NCBI GenBank assembly: GCA_016234935.1 | Contig: JACRNL010000010.1 | Span: 1-64,000 of the forward strand | DNA: 64,000 bases | Direction: 5' to 3' | Source: Deltaproteobacteria bacterium | Lineage (GTDB): Bacteria > Desulfobacterota > GWC2-55-46 | Shown: positions 33,449 to 42,622 of the stretch, in pieces | Numbering within the stretch: position 1 is the first letter of the stretch | How the letters are laid out: each line of letters begins with the position of its first letter | Translations under genes and position numbers: made by a program | Notes under the pieces: model-generated | Seen by the model: the letters and a program-made list of their open reading frames with translations, nothing else | Database searches by the model: none | What the model was told of the DNA's origin: nothing

Positions 33449-34363
33449 ATGCTCGATCTACTGATTATCGGCGGCGGCCCTGCCGGTCTTACGGCTGGGA
33501 TATACGCCCAGAGGTTCAGGCTCAAAACCCTTCTTGTGGAAAAGGAAATGGTCGGCGGGCAGATCGCCGTAAGCGACGTCATCGAGAACTATCCGGGCTT
33601 TCCATCCATAAGCGGGGCCGGCCTCATGGAGAAGTTCGAGGAGCACGCAAGGAAGTTCGGCCTTGAGATCAGGCTCGCCGAAATAATCAGCATAACCGCG
33701 GAAGGCGGCGTAAAGGTCGTAAAGACATCCGACGGCGAGCTAAGGGCAAAGGCCGTAATAGTCGCCACAGGCGCAAAGCCCTCAAGGCTCGGCGCCCAGG
33801 GCGAGAAGAAGTTCACCGGCAAGGGCGTGTCCTACTGCGCCACGTGCGACGGGCCTTTCTTCAGAGGCCTGACGGTCATGGTCGTAGGCGGCGGAGACAC
33901 GGCGGTAAAAGAGGCCCACTACCTCTCGAAACTCGCGGCAAAGGTATACATCGTTCACAGGCGCGATAAATTCAGGGCGGAAAAACTCCTCATCGAAAAA
34001 ATCGAAGCCGCGCCTAACATAGAGCTTCTTAAAAACCACGTCCTTAAGGATATCAAGGGCGACATGGTCGTAAAAAGCGTTCTTGTCCATGACCTGAAGA
34101 CGTCCGCGATAAAAGAGGTCCCGGTTGACGGCGTGTTTATCTTCGTCGGCATAAACCCGACGACGGACTTCGTTGACGTTGACAAGGACGAAAAGGGCTT
34201 CATCAGGACCAACCAGAAGATGGAAACAAGCGTGCCCGGCATCTTTGCCGCCGGAGACTGCCGCACGACTCCCCTCCTTCAGGTGGCGACCGCCGTAGGC
34301 GACGCCGCTATCGCCGCGTTCACGGCAGAGGCATACATTGACAGCCTTAAAGATATAAAATAG
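33449..34363 (+). CDS. trxB: thioredoxin reductase
   Basis: 304 aa flavoprotein. IIGGGPAGLTAGIYA binds FAD, the redox-active CATC (in YCATCDGPFF) is at about 131-134, VVGGGDTAVKEA binds NADPH, and FAAGDC near the end binds FAD. It supplies electrons to thioredoxin. GGAGG lies 11 nt before the ATG. Closely followed (14 nt) by the carbamate kinase gene. Confidence 0.96.
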   Translation: MLDLLIIGGGPAGLTAGIYAQRFRLKTLLVEKEMVGGQIAVSDVIENYPGFPSISGAGLMEKFEEHARKFGLEIRLAEIISITAEGGVKVVKTSDGELRAKAVIVATGAKPSRLGAQGEKKFTGKGVSYCATCDGPFFRGLTVMVVGGGDTAVKEAHYLSKLAAKVYIVHRRDKFRAEKLLIEKIEAAPNIELLKNHVLKDIKGDMVVKSVLVHDLKTSAIKEVPVDGVFIFVGINPTTDFVDVDKDEKGFIRTNQKMETSVPGIFAAGDCRTTPLLQVATAVGDAAIAAFTAEAYIDSLKDIK

Positions 34364-34377
34364 CGCCCGGCGAACGG

Positions 34378-35319
34378 ATGCCTGAAAAGACAATCATATC
34401 CATCGGCGGCAACGCCATCATTAAAAGAAACGGCGCCGGAACAATAGCGGAGCAGTTTGAGAATATCCAGGCCGCGTGCGCCGGGATTGCGCGGCTTGCC
34501 CTTGACGGATACCGCATCATCGTCACGCACGGCAACGGCCCCATCGTCGGAAACATCGTCCTCCAAAACGAAGCGGCCAAAGATATCCTCCCGCCAATGC
34601 CCCTGTACATCTGCGACGCTGACTCCGAAGGCGGCCTCGGCTTCACGATCCAGCAGGCCGTCTACAACGAACTTCGCAAAGTCCGCAGCGCTGCCGAATG
34701 CGCCGCCGTCATTACGCAAGTCGCCGTTGACCCTGATGACCCGGCATTCAAAAACCCCTCAAAGCCGATCGGCCCGTTTTACGCAAAAGAGGAGGCCGCC
34801 TCCCTTGCCGCCTCATGCGGCTGGGTGATGGCAGATGACTCCGGCAGGGGCTGGCGCAGGGTCGTCCCCTCGCCCCGCCCGGTGCGCGTAATCGAAGCCG
34901 GTGTCGTCGAAAGGCTCGCCGCGTCAGGCGTCATCGTCATAGCCGCCGGCGGAGGAGGCGTGCCTGTGGTCGAGGCCGCCGACGGCACGCTAAGGGGCAT
35001 TGACGCCGTCATTGACAAGGACTACGCGACAAGCCTCCTTGCGCGGCAGACCGGCGCCGGACTTTTCGTAAACCTCACGCAAGTAGACATGGTCTACATG
35101 GACTTCGGCAGGCCCGGCCAGAAGGGATTGCCCGAATTGAATGTCGAAAACGCAAAAAGATATCTGGCAAAAGGCCAGTTCCACCCGGGCTCCATGGGGC
35201 CGAAGATAGAATCGGCCATAGAGTTCCTTGAATCCGGCGGCCAGGAGGTCATCATCACGTCGCCGGAGCTTATGGGCGACGCGCTCAAAGGCCGGGCCGG
35301 CACGAGGATTTTTAAATGA
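34378..35319 (+). CDS. arcC: carbamate kinase
   Basis: 313 aa amino-acid-kinase-fold enzyme that makes ATP from carbamoyl phosphate, or the reverse. ISIGGNAIIKR, VTHGNGPIVGN, IAAGGGGVPVV and VIDKDYATSLLA are the family's nucleotide- and substrate-binding segments. HPGSMGPKIESAIEF is the typical C-terminal signature. No arginine deiminase genes are nearby, so the pathway here is not obvious. Confidence 0.93.
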   Translation: MPEKTIISIGGNAIIKRNGAGTIAEQFENIQAACAGIARLALDGYRIIVTHGNGPIVGNIVLQNEAAKDILPPMPLYICDADSEGGLGFTIQQAVYNELRKVRSAAECAAVITQVAVDPDDPAFKNPSKPIGPFYAKEEAASLAASCGWVMADDSGRGWRRVVPSPRPVRVIEAGVVERLAASGVIVIAAGGGGVPVVEAADGTLRGIDAVIDKDYATSLLARQTGAGLFVNLTQVDMVYMDFGRPGQKGLPELNVENAKRYLAKGQFHPGSMGPKIESAIEFLESGGQEVIITSPELMGDALKGRAGTRIFK

Positions 35320-35390
35320 AGAAATTCCTGCGTCATTATGATATTTTGAATTTAACAAATTAATTTTTCAACGCTCGGAATGGAGTCTTA

Positions 35391-36770
35391 ATGGATCAAA
35401 TTGTTTATATCATTTTCGGAGCCGTCGCAGGCGGGGTCATAGTTTGGCTTCTGGCCAGGGCCAATCTTGAAAAAAATTATTCCGCCAGACTCGCTGACTC
35501 CGACACAAAGGCCCGGTCATCGGAGGCGGTCGTCGCCGAGCTGAGGCAGCAGCTTATCGCGAAGGAGGCCGCGGCTAACAGCCTCCGGGCCGAGCTTGAC
35601 AATGAAAAAGGCGCGCGCATAGAAACCGCAACGCGCCTTCAGGCCGCGCAAAAGAGTTTCGAAGAGCAAAAGGCCGACTTCGAAACGATGAAGACCGAGA
35701 TGACAAATTCCTTTAACGCGCTTTCTTCCGCCGCCTTAAAGAGCAGCAACGAAGAGTTTCTAAAACTTGCCACGGAACGCCTCGGCAGCATCGTCACCGA
35801 GACAAAGGGGAAATTAGGCGAACATCAGAACTCGATAAACTCGGTAATAAAGCCGCTTCAAGACACCCTTGGCAGGTATGAGGCGCAGCTTAAGACCATG
35901 GAAGAGGGCAGGCACAGGGCGGAAGGAGACATTCAGGCGACATTGCGCGCGCTTGCATCCACCCACGAGAACCTGCAAAAGGAAACAGCCAACCTCGTTA
36001 CGGCCCTCCGCAGGCCTCAGGTGCGCGGCAGATGGGGCGAGATGCAGCTGCGGCGCGTAGCCGAACTTTCAGGCATGTCCGCTCACTTTGATTTCACCGA
36101 ACAGATATCGGTAGACGGCGACATGGGCAGACAGAGGCCTGACATGATCGTGCATCTTTCCATGGACAAAGATATTGTAGTTGACGCAAAGGTGTCTTTA
36201 GAAGCCTATCTCGACGCGATCAGCGCCGCGACGGACGAAGATAGGAAGAGGCACATGGCAAGACACGCCGCGCAGGTGCGCACGCACATGATGAAACTGG
36301 CCGCCAAGGATTACTGGAGCCAGTTCCCGACGTCGCCGGAATTCGTCATCCTCTTCATCCCCGGCGAGTCCTTCCTCAGCGCGGCGCTTGACGCCGAACC
36401 GTCGCTCATTGAAGACGGCTGGCAGAAAAAAGTAATCATAGCCACGCCCGCGACATTTAACGCGCTCCTTCTGGTAATCGCGTCCGGCTGGCGGCAGGAG
36501 AAGGTAAACGAAAACGTGCGGCAGATAGGCGAACTCGGCAAGGAGCTTTACGAGAGGATCGGCAAGATATCCGAGCATTTCAATAAACTCGGAAACGCCA
36601 TAAAAAGCGTCAACGAAAATTACAATAACGTCGTAGGCTCCATGGAAAGCAGGGTTATCCCTTCCGTTAGAAAGTTTAAGGAGCTTGGCGTGACAGGCGC
36701 CGGCGAAATCCCTCTCATAGAGCAGATAGACAAAACGCCGAGGGTTCTGAACGCGGATTCGGATAATTAA
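35391..36770 (+). CDS. rmuC: RmuC-family protein (DNA recombination/inversion limiting)
   Basis: 459 aa. N-terminal membrane anchor (about 4-22) followed by a long coiled coil (about 30-190), then the conserved RmuC domain with PQVRGRWGEMQLRRVAELSGM, RPDMIVHL, VDAKVSLEAYLDA and FVILFIPGESFLSAAL. These motifs belong to a PD-(D/E)XK-like nuclease fold. In E. coli rmuC affects short-repeat inversion rates. Single gene with GGAG before the ATG. Confidence 0.93.
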   Translation: MDQIVYIIFGAVAGGVIVWLLARANLEKNYSARLADSDTKARSSEAVVAELRQQLIAKEAAANSLRAELDNEKGARIETATRLQAAQKSFEEQKADFETMKTEMTNSFNALSSAALKSSNEEFLKLATERLGSIVTETKGKLGEHQNSINSVIKPLQDTLGRYEAQLKTMEEGRHRAEGDIQATLRALASTHENLQKETANLVTALRRPQVRGRWGEMQLRRVAELSGMSAHFDFTEQISVDGDMGRQRPDMIVHLSMDKDIVVDAKVSLEAYLDAISAATDEDRKRHMARHAAQVRTHMMKLAAKDYWSQFPTSPEFVILFIPGESFLSAALDAEPSLIEDGWQKKVIIATPATFNALLLVIASGWRQEKVNENVRQIGELGKELYERIGKISEHFNKLGNAIKSVNENYNNVVGSMESRVIPSVRKFKELGVTGAGEIPLIEQIDKTPRVLNADSDN

Positions 36771-36815
36771 CTCTGCTATTTAAAAAAACACAATCCCACA
36801 TCGGAGAGTTCAGAA

Positions 36816-39257
36816 ATGAAAAGGGCGTCATTGAATTTTCTTTCCGCATTATTAAAAAAAGGCCCCCTTGTGCTTGACGGCGCGATGGGCACGATGCTCC
36901 AGAAGCTCGGCCTCAGGCCCGGCGGATGCCCTGACGAGCTTTGCCTGCGCCAGCCTGATCTCATTAAAAAAGTCCATGCCCTCTACAAAGAGGCCGGCTC
37001 CGACGTCGTCACCACGAACACCTTCGGCGCGAACAGGAAAAAACTTGCCGAATACGGCCTGCAAAACAGGCTTCGCGAAATAAACGGCGCGGCTGTAAAC
37101 ATTGCGCGCGCGGCTGCCGGGGGCAAGGTCTTCGTTGCCGGAGGGCTCGGCCCTACGGGCAGTTTCGTGGAGCCTGTCGGCGACATGTCCTTTGACGAGG
37201 CGCTCGGCATATTCGCCGAGCAGGCGGGCGCCCTGGCGGACGCGGGGGCGGACCTTATCATCATCGAGACCATGATGGACATAAAGGAAGTAAAGGCCGC
37301 CGTCATCGGGGCGAAGTCAACGGGCCTGCCCGTGGCCGTCACCATGACATTCGACGAGACCATGCGCACGGTGCTGGGCACGCCTCCAGAGTCCTTTGCC
37401 GTCATGGCCGCGTCCCTCGGAGCCGACCTCATCGGGGCGAACTGCTCTCTTGGCATTGAAGGCATCTACAGGGCCGTATCCGCCATGAGCAAGGTCACGT
37501 CCACCCCGCTTATCGCGCAGCCGAACGCGGGCATCCCGGCGCTACGGGGCACGGAGACCGTATTCCCTGACTCGCCGGACGAGATGGCCGCATTTGTGCC
37601 GAAGCTCGCCCAGGCAGGCGTGCGCGTGCTCGGCGGATGCTGCGGCACCACGCCTGACCACATCAAAAAAATGGGCCGCGTCTTCAGAAAGGCAAAGTTT
37701 AAAAAAGGAACGGACGCCCCTGCCTTCACCACGCTTTCAAGCAGGACCGCGTTTGTATCTTTCGGCGGCGGGCTTCCGGCCATTATCATCGGCGAGAGGA
37801 TAAACCCCACCGGCAGGAAACTGCTGGCCGCGGAGATAAAAGAAGGCAAGACCGCCGGCATCAGGAACGAGGCGCGTATTCAGACCGAGGCCGGGGCGCA
37901 CACGCTTGACGTAAACGTAGGCGTTCCCGGAATAGACGAAGCCGGCGCGATGAGGCGCGCGGTCTTCGCCGTGAACGAGAACACGAGCCTGCCGATAGTC
38001 ATTGACTCGTCAAATCCACTGGCGATGGAGGCTGGCCTGCAATGCGCCGACGGCAAGCCCCTTATCAACTCCATCAGCGGAGAGGAAAAAAAGCTGCGCG
38101 AGATACTGCCGCTTGCCGGAAAATACGGCGGGGCGCTCCTTGCCCTTACGCTTGACGACAAGGGCATCCCCCCAACCGCGGAAGGCAGGCTTAAGGTGGC
38201 GGAAAAGATTGTCAAACGCGCCGCGAAAGAGGGCATAGGAAAGCAGGACATCGTTATTGACTGCCTTGCCATGACCGTAAGCGCCGACGCCAAGAGCGCG
38301 CTTGAGACGCTGCGTGCCATACGCCTTATAAAAGACAGGCTCGGCGTGGCGACGGCGCTCGGCGTAAGCAACATATCCTTCGGCCTGCCCGTTAGAGAAG
38401 TAATAAACGCGAACTTCCTTACCATGGCCATTGCCGCCGGGCTTGACGCGGCCATCATCAATCCCGGAAACAAGGCCATGATGGACGCATATCACGCGGC
38501 CCTCGTGCTGACTGCAAAAGACACGCGGGCGGAGAGATACATAAAACGGTTTAAGCCCGTCGTAATCGGGGAGACCGCAGGGGATGCCCGGCCAAAAGAG
38601 GCCGCCGGACCGGTCAAGGCGGCGGGCATAAGGGAGAGGCTCAAAAAAGCGATAATCGAGGGCGACGAGGACAACATAACGTCTCTCGTGGAGGCGGCTT
38701 TAACAGAAGGGCTTGACCCGATTACCATAAGCAGCGAAGGCCTTATTCCCGGCCTTGAGGAGGTCGGCAGGCTCTTTGCCTGCAATAAATATTTTCTGCC
38801 GCAAGTCATGCTCTCAGCCGACACCATGAAAAAGGCGTTCGAACGGCTTAAAAAGGAGCTGAAGGGGGCTAAGAGCGCGTCGGCGGGAAAGGTGCTTCTT
38901 GCCACCGTTGAGGGCGACATACACGACATCGGCAAGAACATCGTTGCAACGCTCCTTGAAAACCACGGCTTTGAGGTCATAGACCTCGGCAAAAACGTCT
39001 CGGCGGACAAGATAGTCAACGCGGCGCTAAAGCATAAGGTGGACGTTGTCGGCCTTTCAGCCCTCATGACCACGACGGTCATGGAAATGGACACGGTCAT
39101 TAAAAGGCTCAGGGACGCAGGGATAAACGCCGTGACTATAGTCGGCGGGGCCGTCGTCACCAGAGAGTTCGCTGACAACATAGGCGCCACAGCCTACGGC
39201 GGGGATGCCGTAAGCGCCGTTGATAAGATAAAACGGCTTATCCGCAGGAAAGCGTAG
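36816..39257 (+). CDS. metH: cobalamin-dependent methionine synthase, short form without AdoMet-reactivation domain
   Basis: 813 aa in three parts. Residues about 12-290 are the homocysteine S-methyltransferase domain (LDGAMGTMLQ, GANCSLG, GGCCGTTPDHI with zinc Cys). About 315-600 is the pterin-binding (methyltetrahydrofolate) domain (IIGERINPTGRKL, DVNVGVPG, GVSNISFG). About 620-813 is the B12 module with EGDIHDIGKN, whose His is the cobalt ligand. The C-terminal SAM-binding activation domain of E. coli MetH is absent, as in many anaerobes that need a separate reactivase. No cobalamin riboswitch is visible in the short leader. SD GGAG. Confidence 0.95.
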   Translation: MKRASLNFLSALLKKGPLVLDGAMGTMLQKLGLRPGGCPDELCLRQPDLIKKVHALYKEAGSDVVTTNTFGANRKKLAEYGLQNRLREINGAAVNIARAAAGGKVFVAGGLGPTGSFVEPVGDMSFDEALGIFAEQAGALADAGADLIIIETMMDIKEVKAAVIGAKSTGLPVAVTMTFDETMRTVLGTPPESFAVMAASLGADLIGANCSLGIEGIYRAVSAMSKVTSTPLIAQPNAGIPALRGTETVFPDSPDEMAAFVPKLAQAGVRVLGGCCGTTPDHIKKMGRVFRKAKFKKGTDAPAFTTLSSRTAFVSFGGGLPAIIIGERINPTGRKLLAAEIKEGKTAGIRNEARIQTEAGAHTLDVNVGVPGIDEAGAMRRAVFAVNENTSLPIVIDSSNPLAMEAGLQCADGKPLINSISGEEKKLREILPLAGKYGGALLALTLDDKGIPPTAEGRLKVAEKIVKRAAKEGIGKQDIVIDCLAMTVSADAKSALETLRAIRLIKDRLGVATALGVSNISFGLPVREVINANFLTMAIAAGLDAAIINPGNKAMMDAYHAALVLTAKDTRAERYIKRFKPVVIGETAGDARPKEAAGPVKAAGIRERLKKAIIEGDEDNITSLVEAALTEGLDPITISSEGLIPGLEEVGRLFACNKYFLPQVMLSADTMKKAFERLKKELKGAKSASAGKVLLATVEGDIHDIGKNIVATLLENHGFEVIDLGKNVSADKIVNAALKHKVDVVGLSALMTTTVMEMDTVIKRLRDAGINAVTIVGGAVVTREFADNIGATAYGGDAVSAVDKIKRLIRRKA

Positions 39258-39266
39258 CTGCGCGCT

Positions 39267-41015
39267 TCACTTCCCGTACCCGTTGGTTATCGGCATGCGT
39301 CTGTCCTTACCGAGCGCCCTCGGGGTTATCTTGATGCCGGGCGGGGCCTGTCTTCTCTTGTATTCGCTGATATCCACCATCCTTACGACCTTCCTGACGG
39401 TCTTTAAAGGAAAACCCAGCGCGGCTATCTCGCCGGCGCTTTTGTCCTCCTCGACATACGCCTTTAATATGGCGTCAAGGACGTCGTAAGGCGGCAGCGT
39501 GTCCTGGTCGGTCTGGTTATATTTAAGCTCCGCCGTAGGCGCCTTCGTGAAGACGCGCCTTGGTATGACACGCCTGCCGGCGCGCTTATTCAGGCGCGAG
39601 GAAAGCTCGTAGACAACGGTCTTTGGAACGTCTTTTATTACCGCGAACCCTCCGGCCATGTCACCGTAGAGCGTGGCGTAACCAACGCTCATCTCGCTCT
39701 TATTGCCGGTGGTAAGGACGAGCCAGCCGAATTTGTTGGAAAGGGCCATGAGTATGTTGCCGCGTATCCTTGCCTGGATGTTCTCCTCGGCGGTGCCGGG
39801 GCGCGACCCGCCAAGCGCCGTTTTAAGCGTCGAGATATAGCTCTCATGAACGCCGCGTATCGGGATGGTCAGGAATTCAATGCCGAGATTCTTCGCGAGC
39901 GCCTTTGCGTCCTCAAGGCTTTCCTTTGAAGTATAGACCGACGGCATGAAGACGCCGGTGACATTCCCGCCGCCGAGCGCGTCCGCCGCAATGGCTGCTA
40001 CGAGCGAGGAGTCTATCCCGCCGCTAAGGCCGACCACGGCATGACGGAAGCCGTTCTTTTTAACATAGTCGCAAGTGCCCAGCATCAAGGCTTCAAGCAT
40101 CTCGTCATTTTCGGAAAGGGGCTTGACCCCATCAGATGGTTTTTGCGCCGTTATCCTTAACGCGCGCTTTTTCGCGGTCCGTATGGGCGAAAGCGTAATG
40201 TCCCTGACCCCCTGAGGGGGCTCAGCCCCTTCGGTAATTTTTCGGGGCTTTTTGCGTAATATCTTCAGATCAACGACGATTAAATCTTCATCAAACGGCG
40301 CGCCCCTTGCGATGACCTTGCCGCTTGAGTCAATGACCATGCCCTGCCCGTCGAAGACAAGCTCGTCCTGGCCGCCGACCATGTTGTTGTAGGCAATCAC
40401 GACGCTGTTATCCCGCGCCCTTTGCCTCAGCATCTTTTCCCTGACGGCGAGCTTTCCCGCGTGATAGGGCGACGCGTTCAGATTCACGATGACGTCGGCA
40501 CCGGCGGCGGCCTGCGCCCTTACCGGGCCGTCCGGAAACCAGATATCCTCGCAGATGCCCACGCCGAAGGTGACGCCGCCGAGGGTAAAATTCAGCGCGG
40601 AGCTTCCTGGCCGGAAATAGCGCTCCTCGTCGAACACGCCGTAGTTGGGAAGGCGCATCTTATGGTAAACGTCTTTGATCCCGCCGTCGTGGATGAGCGC
40701 GGCGGCGTTGAAGCATGCCCCCGCATGTTTAAAGCGGGGGATGGCGTCTTTCCTGTCAACGAAGCCGACTATGGCCGTTATTCCTCTTATCTTTTTACTC
40801 AGGGCGTTCAAACAGGCGATATTGTCCGCGACAAAGCCGGGCTTCAGGACGAGGTCTTCAGGAGGGTATCCGGTTATCATGAGCTCAGGGAAAACAACGA
40901 CGTCCGCCCATGCCCGTTTAGCCTTTTCGGTCCACTCAAGCGTTTTTTCCGCGTTTGCGGCGAGGCTCCCTACGGTAGGATTGACCTGCGCCATCGCTAT
41001 CCTGATATTAAACAT
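39267..41015 (-). CDS. nadE: glutamine-dependent NAD+ synthetase with repeat insertions
   Basis: 582 aa. Residues about 1-260 form a nitrilase-type glutaminase (ELMITGYPPEDLV, HKMRLPNYGVFDE with catalytic Lys, GICEDIW with catalytic Cys). About 300-575 is the synthetase (GLSGGIDSSLVAAIA P-loop, TTGNKSEMSVGY). Three repeat-derived stretches interrupt it: AIPRFKHAGAC (family B, 40713-40740) in a nitrilase loop, and EGAEPPQGV and SDGVKPLSE (family A, 40203-40234 and 40119-40136) in the inter-domain linker. Catalytic residues remain intact, so it is predicted functional. Confidence 0.94.
   Translation of the reverse strand: MFNIRIAMAQVNPTVGSLAANAEKTLEWTEKAKRAWADVVVFPELMITGYPPEDLVLKPGFVADNIACLNALSKKIRGITAIVGFVDRKDAIPRFKHAGACFNAAALIHDGGIKDVYHKMRLPNYGVFDEERYFRPGSSALNFTLGGVTFGVGICEDIWFPDGPVRAQAAAGADVIVNLNASPYHAGKLAVREKMLRQRARDNSVVIAYNNMVGGQDELVFDGQGMVIDSSGKVIARGAPFDEDLIVVDLKILRKKPRKITEGAEPPQGVRDITLSPIRTAKKRALRITAQKPSDGVKPLSENDEMLEALMLGTCDYVKKNGFRHAVVGLSGGIDSSLVAAIAADALGGGNVTGVFMPSVYTSKESLEDAKALAKNLGIEFLTIPIRGVHESYISTLKTALGGSRPGTAEENIQARIRGNILMALSNKFGWLVLTTGNKSEMSVGYATLYGDMAGGFAVIKDVPKTVVYELSSRLNKRAGRRVIPRRVFTKAPTAELKYNQTDQDTLPPYDVLDAILKAYVEEDKSAGEIAALGFPLKTVRKVVRMVDISEYKRRQAPPGIKITPRALGKDRRMPITNGYGK
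40119..40136. repeat. palindromic repeat family A (degenerate), inside nadE
   Basis: AAGGGGCTTGACCCCAT, in the nadE linker region. Confidence 0.5.
40203..40234. repeat. palindromic repeat family A, inside nadE
   Basis: CTGACCCCCTGAGGGGGCTCAGCCCCTTC, read on the minus strand as EGAEPPQGV. Confidence 0.85.
40713..40740. repeat. palindromic repeat family B, inside nadE
   Basis: CATGCCCCCGCATGTTTAAAGCGGGGG, read on the minus strand as PRFKHAG in the nitrilase domain. Confidence 0.75.
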
Positions 41016-41052
41016 AACGAAAGATTATCAAAAATAATCCAAGTGCGCAAAG

Positions 41053-41086
41053 AAAAAGGGCGGCTTCATAGAAGAAACCGCCCTTG
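41053..41086 (-). terminator. terminator of the gcv operon
   Basis: On the minus strand AAGGGCGGT.../...CCGCCCTT, with an inner CTTC/GAAG stem, is followed by TTTCT. It lies downstream of gcvPB. Confidence 0.85.
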
Positions 41087-41107
41087 TTCAGCAGGTTGAT
41101 AAAAAAA

Positions 41108-42622
41108 TCATATGCCCGTCTTCGGCTTCCAGCGCAGTATCGGCTCCCTTGCGGCCCTTGTCTCATCCACCCTGCCGACCCGCGTGCTCGCCGGGGCGTT
41201 CTTTAGAAGCTCCGGAGATGTTTTTGCCTCTTGGGCGATGGCCTTCATCGCGTCAATGAACCTGTCAAGCGTTTCCTTCGTCTCGGTCTCGGTCGGCTCT
41301 ATCATTATCGAGCCGTGCACCACAAGCGGAAAATAAATCGTGGGCGGATGATAACCGTAATCTATGAGCCTCTTGGCGACGTCCAGCGTGGTGACGCCGT
41401 TTGATTGCTGGAGCTTATCCGAAAAGACGCTCTCGTGCATACAGGGGGTGTCATAGGCCAGCTGGTAATGGCCTTTAAGCCTTTCCCTGATGTAGTTTGC
41501 GTTGAGGATGGCGATCTCGGAGGCGCGTTTCAGGCCGTCCTTTCCCATGCGCCTCATGTAGGCATATGCCCTGACCATTATGGAAAAGTTCCCGTAAAAC
41601 GCCTTCATCCTGCCTATGCTGTCCGGGCGGTCGTAGGCGAATGAATACTTCTTGCCTGATTTTTTTATGCGCGGCACGGGCAGCAGCGGTTCAAGGGATT
41701 TTTTCACGCCCACCGGGCCGCTGCCCGGCCCGCCGCCGCCGTGCGGGGTTGAAAAGGTCTTATGCAGGTTGAACTGCACCACGTCCACGCCTATCTCGCC
41801 GAGCTTCACGAGGCCCATGAGGGCGTTCATATTCGCGCCGTCGCAGTAGACAAGGCCGCCTTTTTTGTGGACAATGGCCGCTATCTTTTTGATGTTGCGC
41901 TCAAACAGGCCGATGGTGTTGGGGTTGGTCAGCATGAGCGCAGCCGTGTCATCGTCCATGGCCGCTTCAACGGCCGCGGCGCTGAGCACGCCGTTTGCTT
42001 CGGATTTGACCGGCACGACCTTAAAGCCCGCAAGGTGCGCGCTGGCAGGGTTCGTGCCGTGGGCCGTGTCGGGGATGATTATCTTATGGCGCATGGCGCC
42101 TATGCCCTTGAAATACGCCGCTATCATCAGCAGTCCGCAAAGCTCGCCGTGCGCCCCTGCCGACGGCTGGAGCGTAACCGCGTCCATGCCGCTGATGTCC
42201 GCAAGGTATTCCTGAAGCTCGTACATCAACTGCAACGCGCCCTGGGCCGTCTCTTCCGGCGCGTACGGATGGAGCATGGAAAAGCCGGAAAGCCGCGCCG
42301 CCGCTTCGTTAATCTTCGGGTTATACTTCATGGTGCAGGATCCGAGCGGATAAAAACCCGTGTCAACGCCGAAGTTCCACTGCGAAAGCCTCGTGTAGTG
42401 GCGGACGACGTCTATCTCCGACACCTGCGGAAAGCCGCCTATGGCGTCCCTGAGCATCTTTTCAGGGATGAACTTTCTGGCGTCAACGGCAGGCACGTCC
42501 GGAGCCGCGGGGAGCACCCCCGGCCTTCCTTCCGAGGACCTTTCAAATATGAGCGGCTCATCCATAAGCATGTCCCCGCGGGCTTTAAGCGGGGAGAGAC
42601 CGGTTGTTCTGTTTATCGTCAT
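41108..42622 (-). CDS. gcvPB: glycine dehydrogenase (decarboxylating) subunit 2
   Basis: 504 aa, C-terminal-half homologue of the P protein of the glycine cleavage system. It carries the PLP lysine in FNLHKTFSTPHGGGGPG (mid-protein), with DTAHGTNPASA and VYCDGANMNA as cofactor-binding motifs. The start is set by a 4-bp ATGA overlap with gcvPA. The first 17 residues include TGLSPLKARGD from a family B palindrome (42569-42596), an insertion between the coupled start and the conserved body. Confidence 0.96.
   Translation of the reverse strand: MTINRTTGLSPLKARGDMLMDEPLIFERSSEGRPGVLPAAPDVPAVDARKFIPEKMLRDAIGGFPQVSEIDVVRHYTRLSQWNFGVDTGFYPLGSCTMKYNPKINEAAARLSGFSMLHPYAPEETAQGALQLMYELQEYLADISGMDAVTLQPSAGAHGELCGLLMIAAYFKGIGAMRHKIIIPDTAHGTNPASAHLAGFKVVPVKSEANGVLSAAAVEAAMDDDTAALMLTNPNTIGLFERNIKKIAAIVHKKGGLVYCDGANMNALMGLVKLGEIGVDVVQFNLHKTFSTPHGGGGPGSGPVGVKKSLEPLLPVPRIKKSGKKYSFAYDRPDSIGRMKAFYGNFSIMVRAYAYMRRMGKDGLKRASEIAILNANYIRERLKGHYQLAYDTPCMHESVFSDKLQQSNGVTTLDVAKRLIDYGYHPPTIYFPLVVHGSIMIEPTETETKETLDRFIDAMKAIAQEAKTSPELLKNAPASTRVGRVDETRAAREPILRWKPKTGI
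42569..42596. repeat. palindromic repeat family B, inside gcvPB
   Basis: CATGTCCCCGCGGGCTTTAAGCGGGGAG, read on the minus strand as SPLKARGDM. Confidence 0.8.

Noticed and set aside
36771-36815. Cobalamin riboswitch before metH
   Set aside because: The leader is only 45 nt and has no B12-box.
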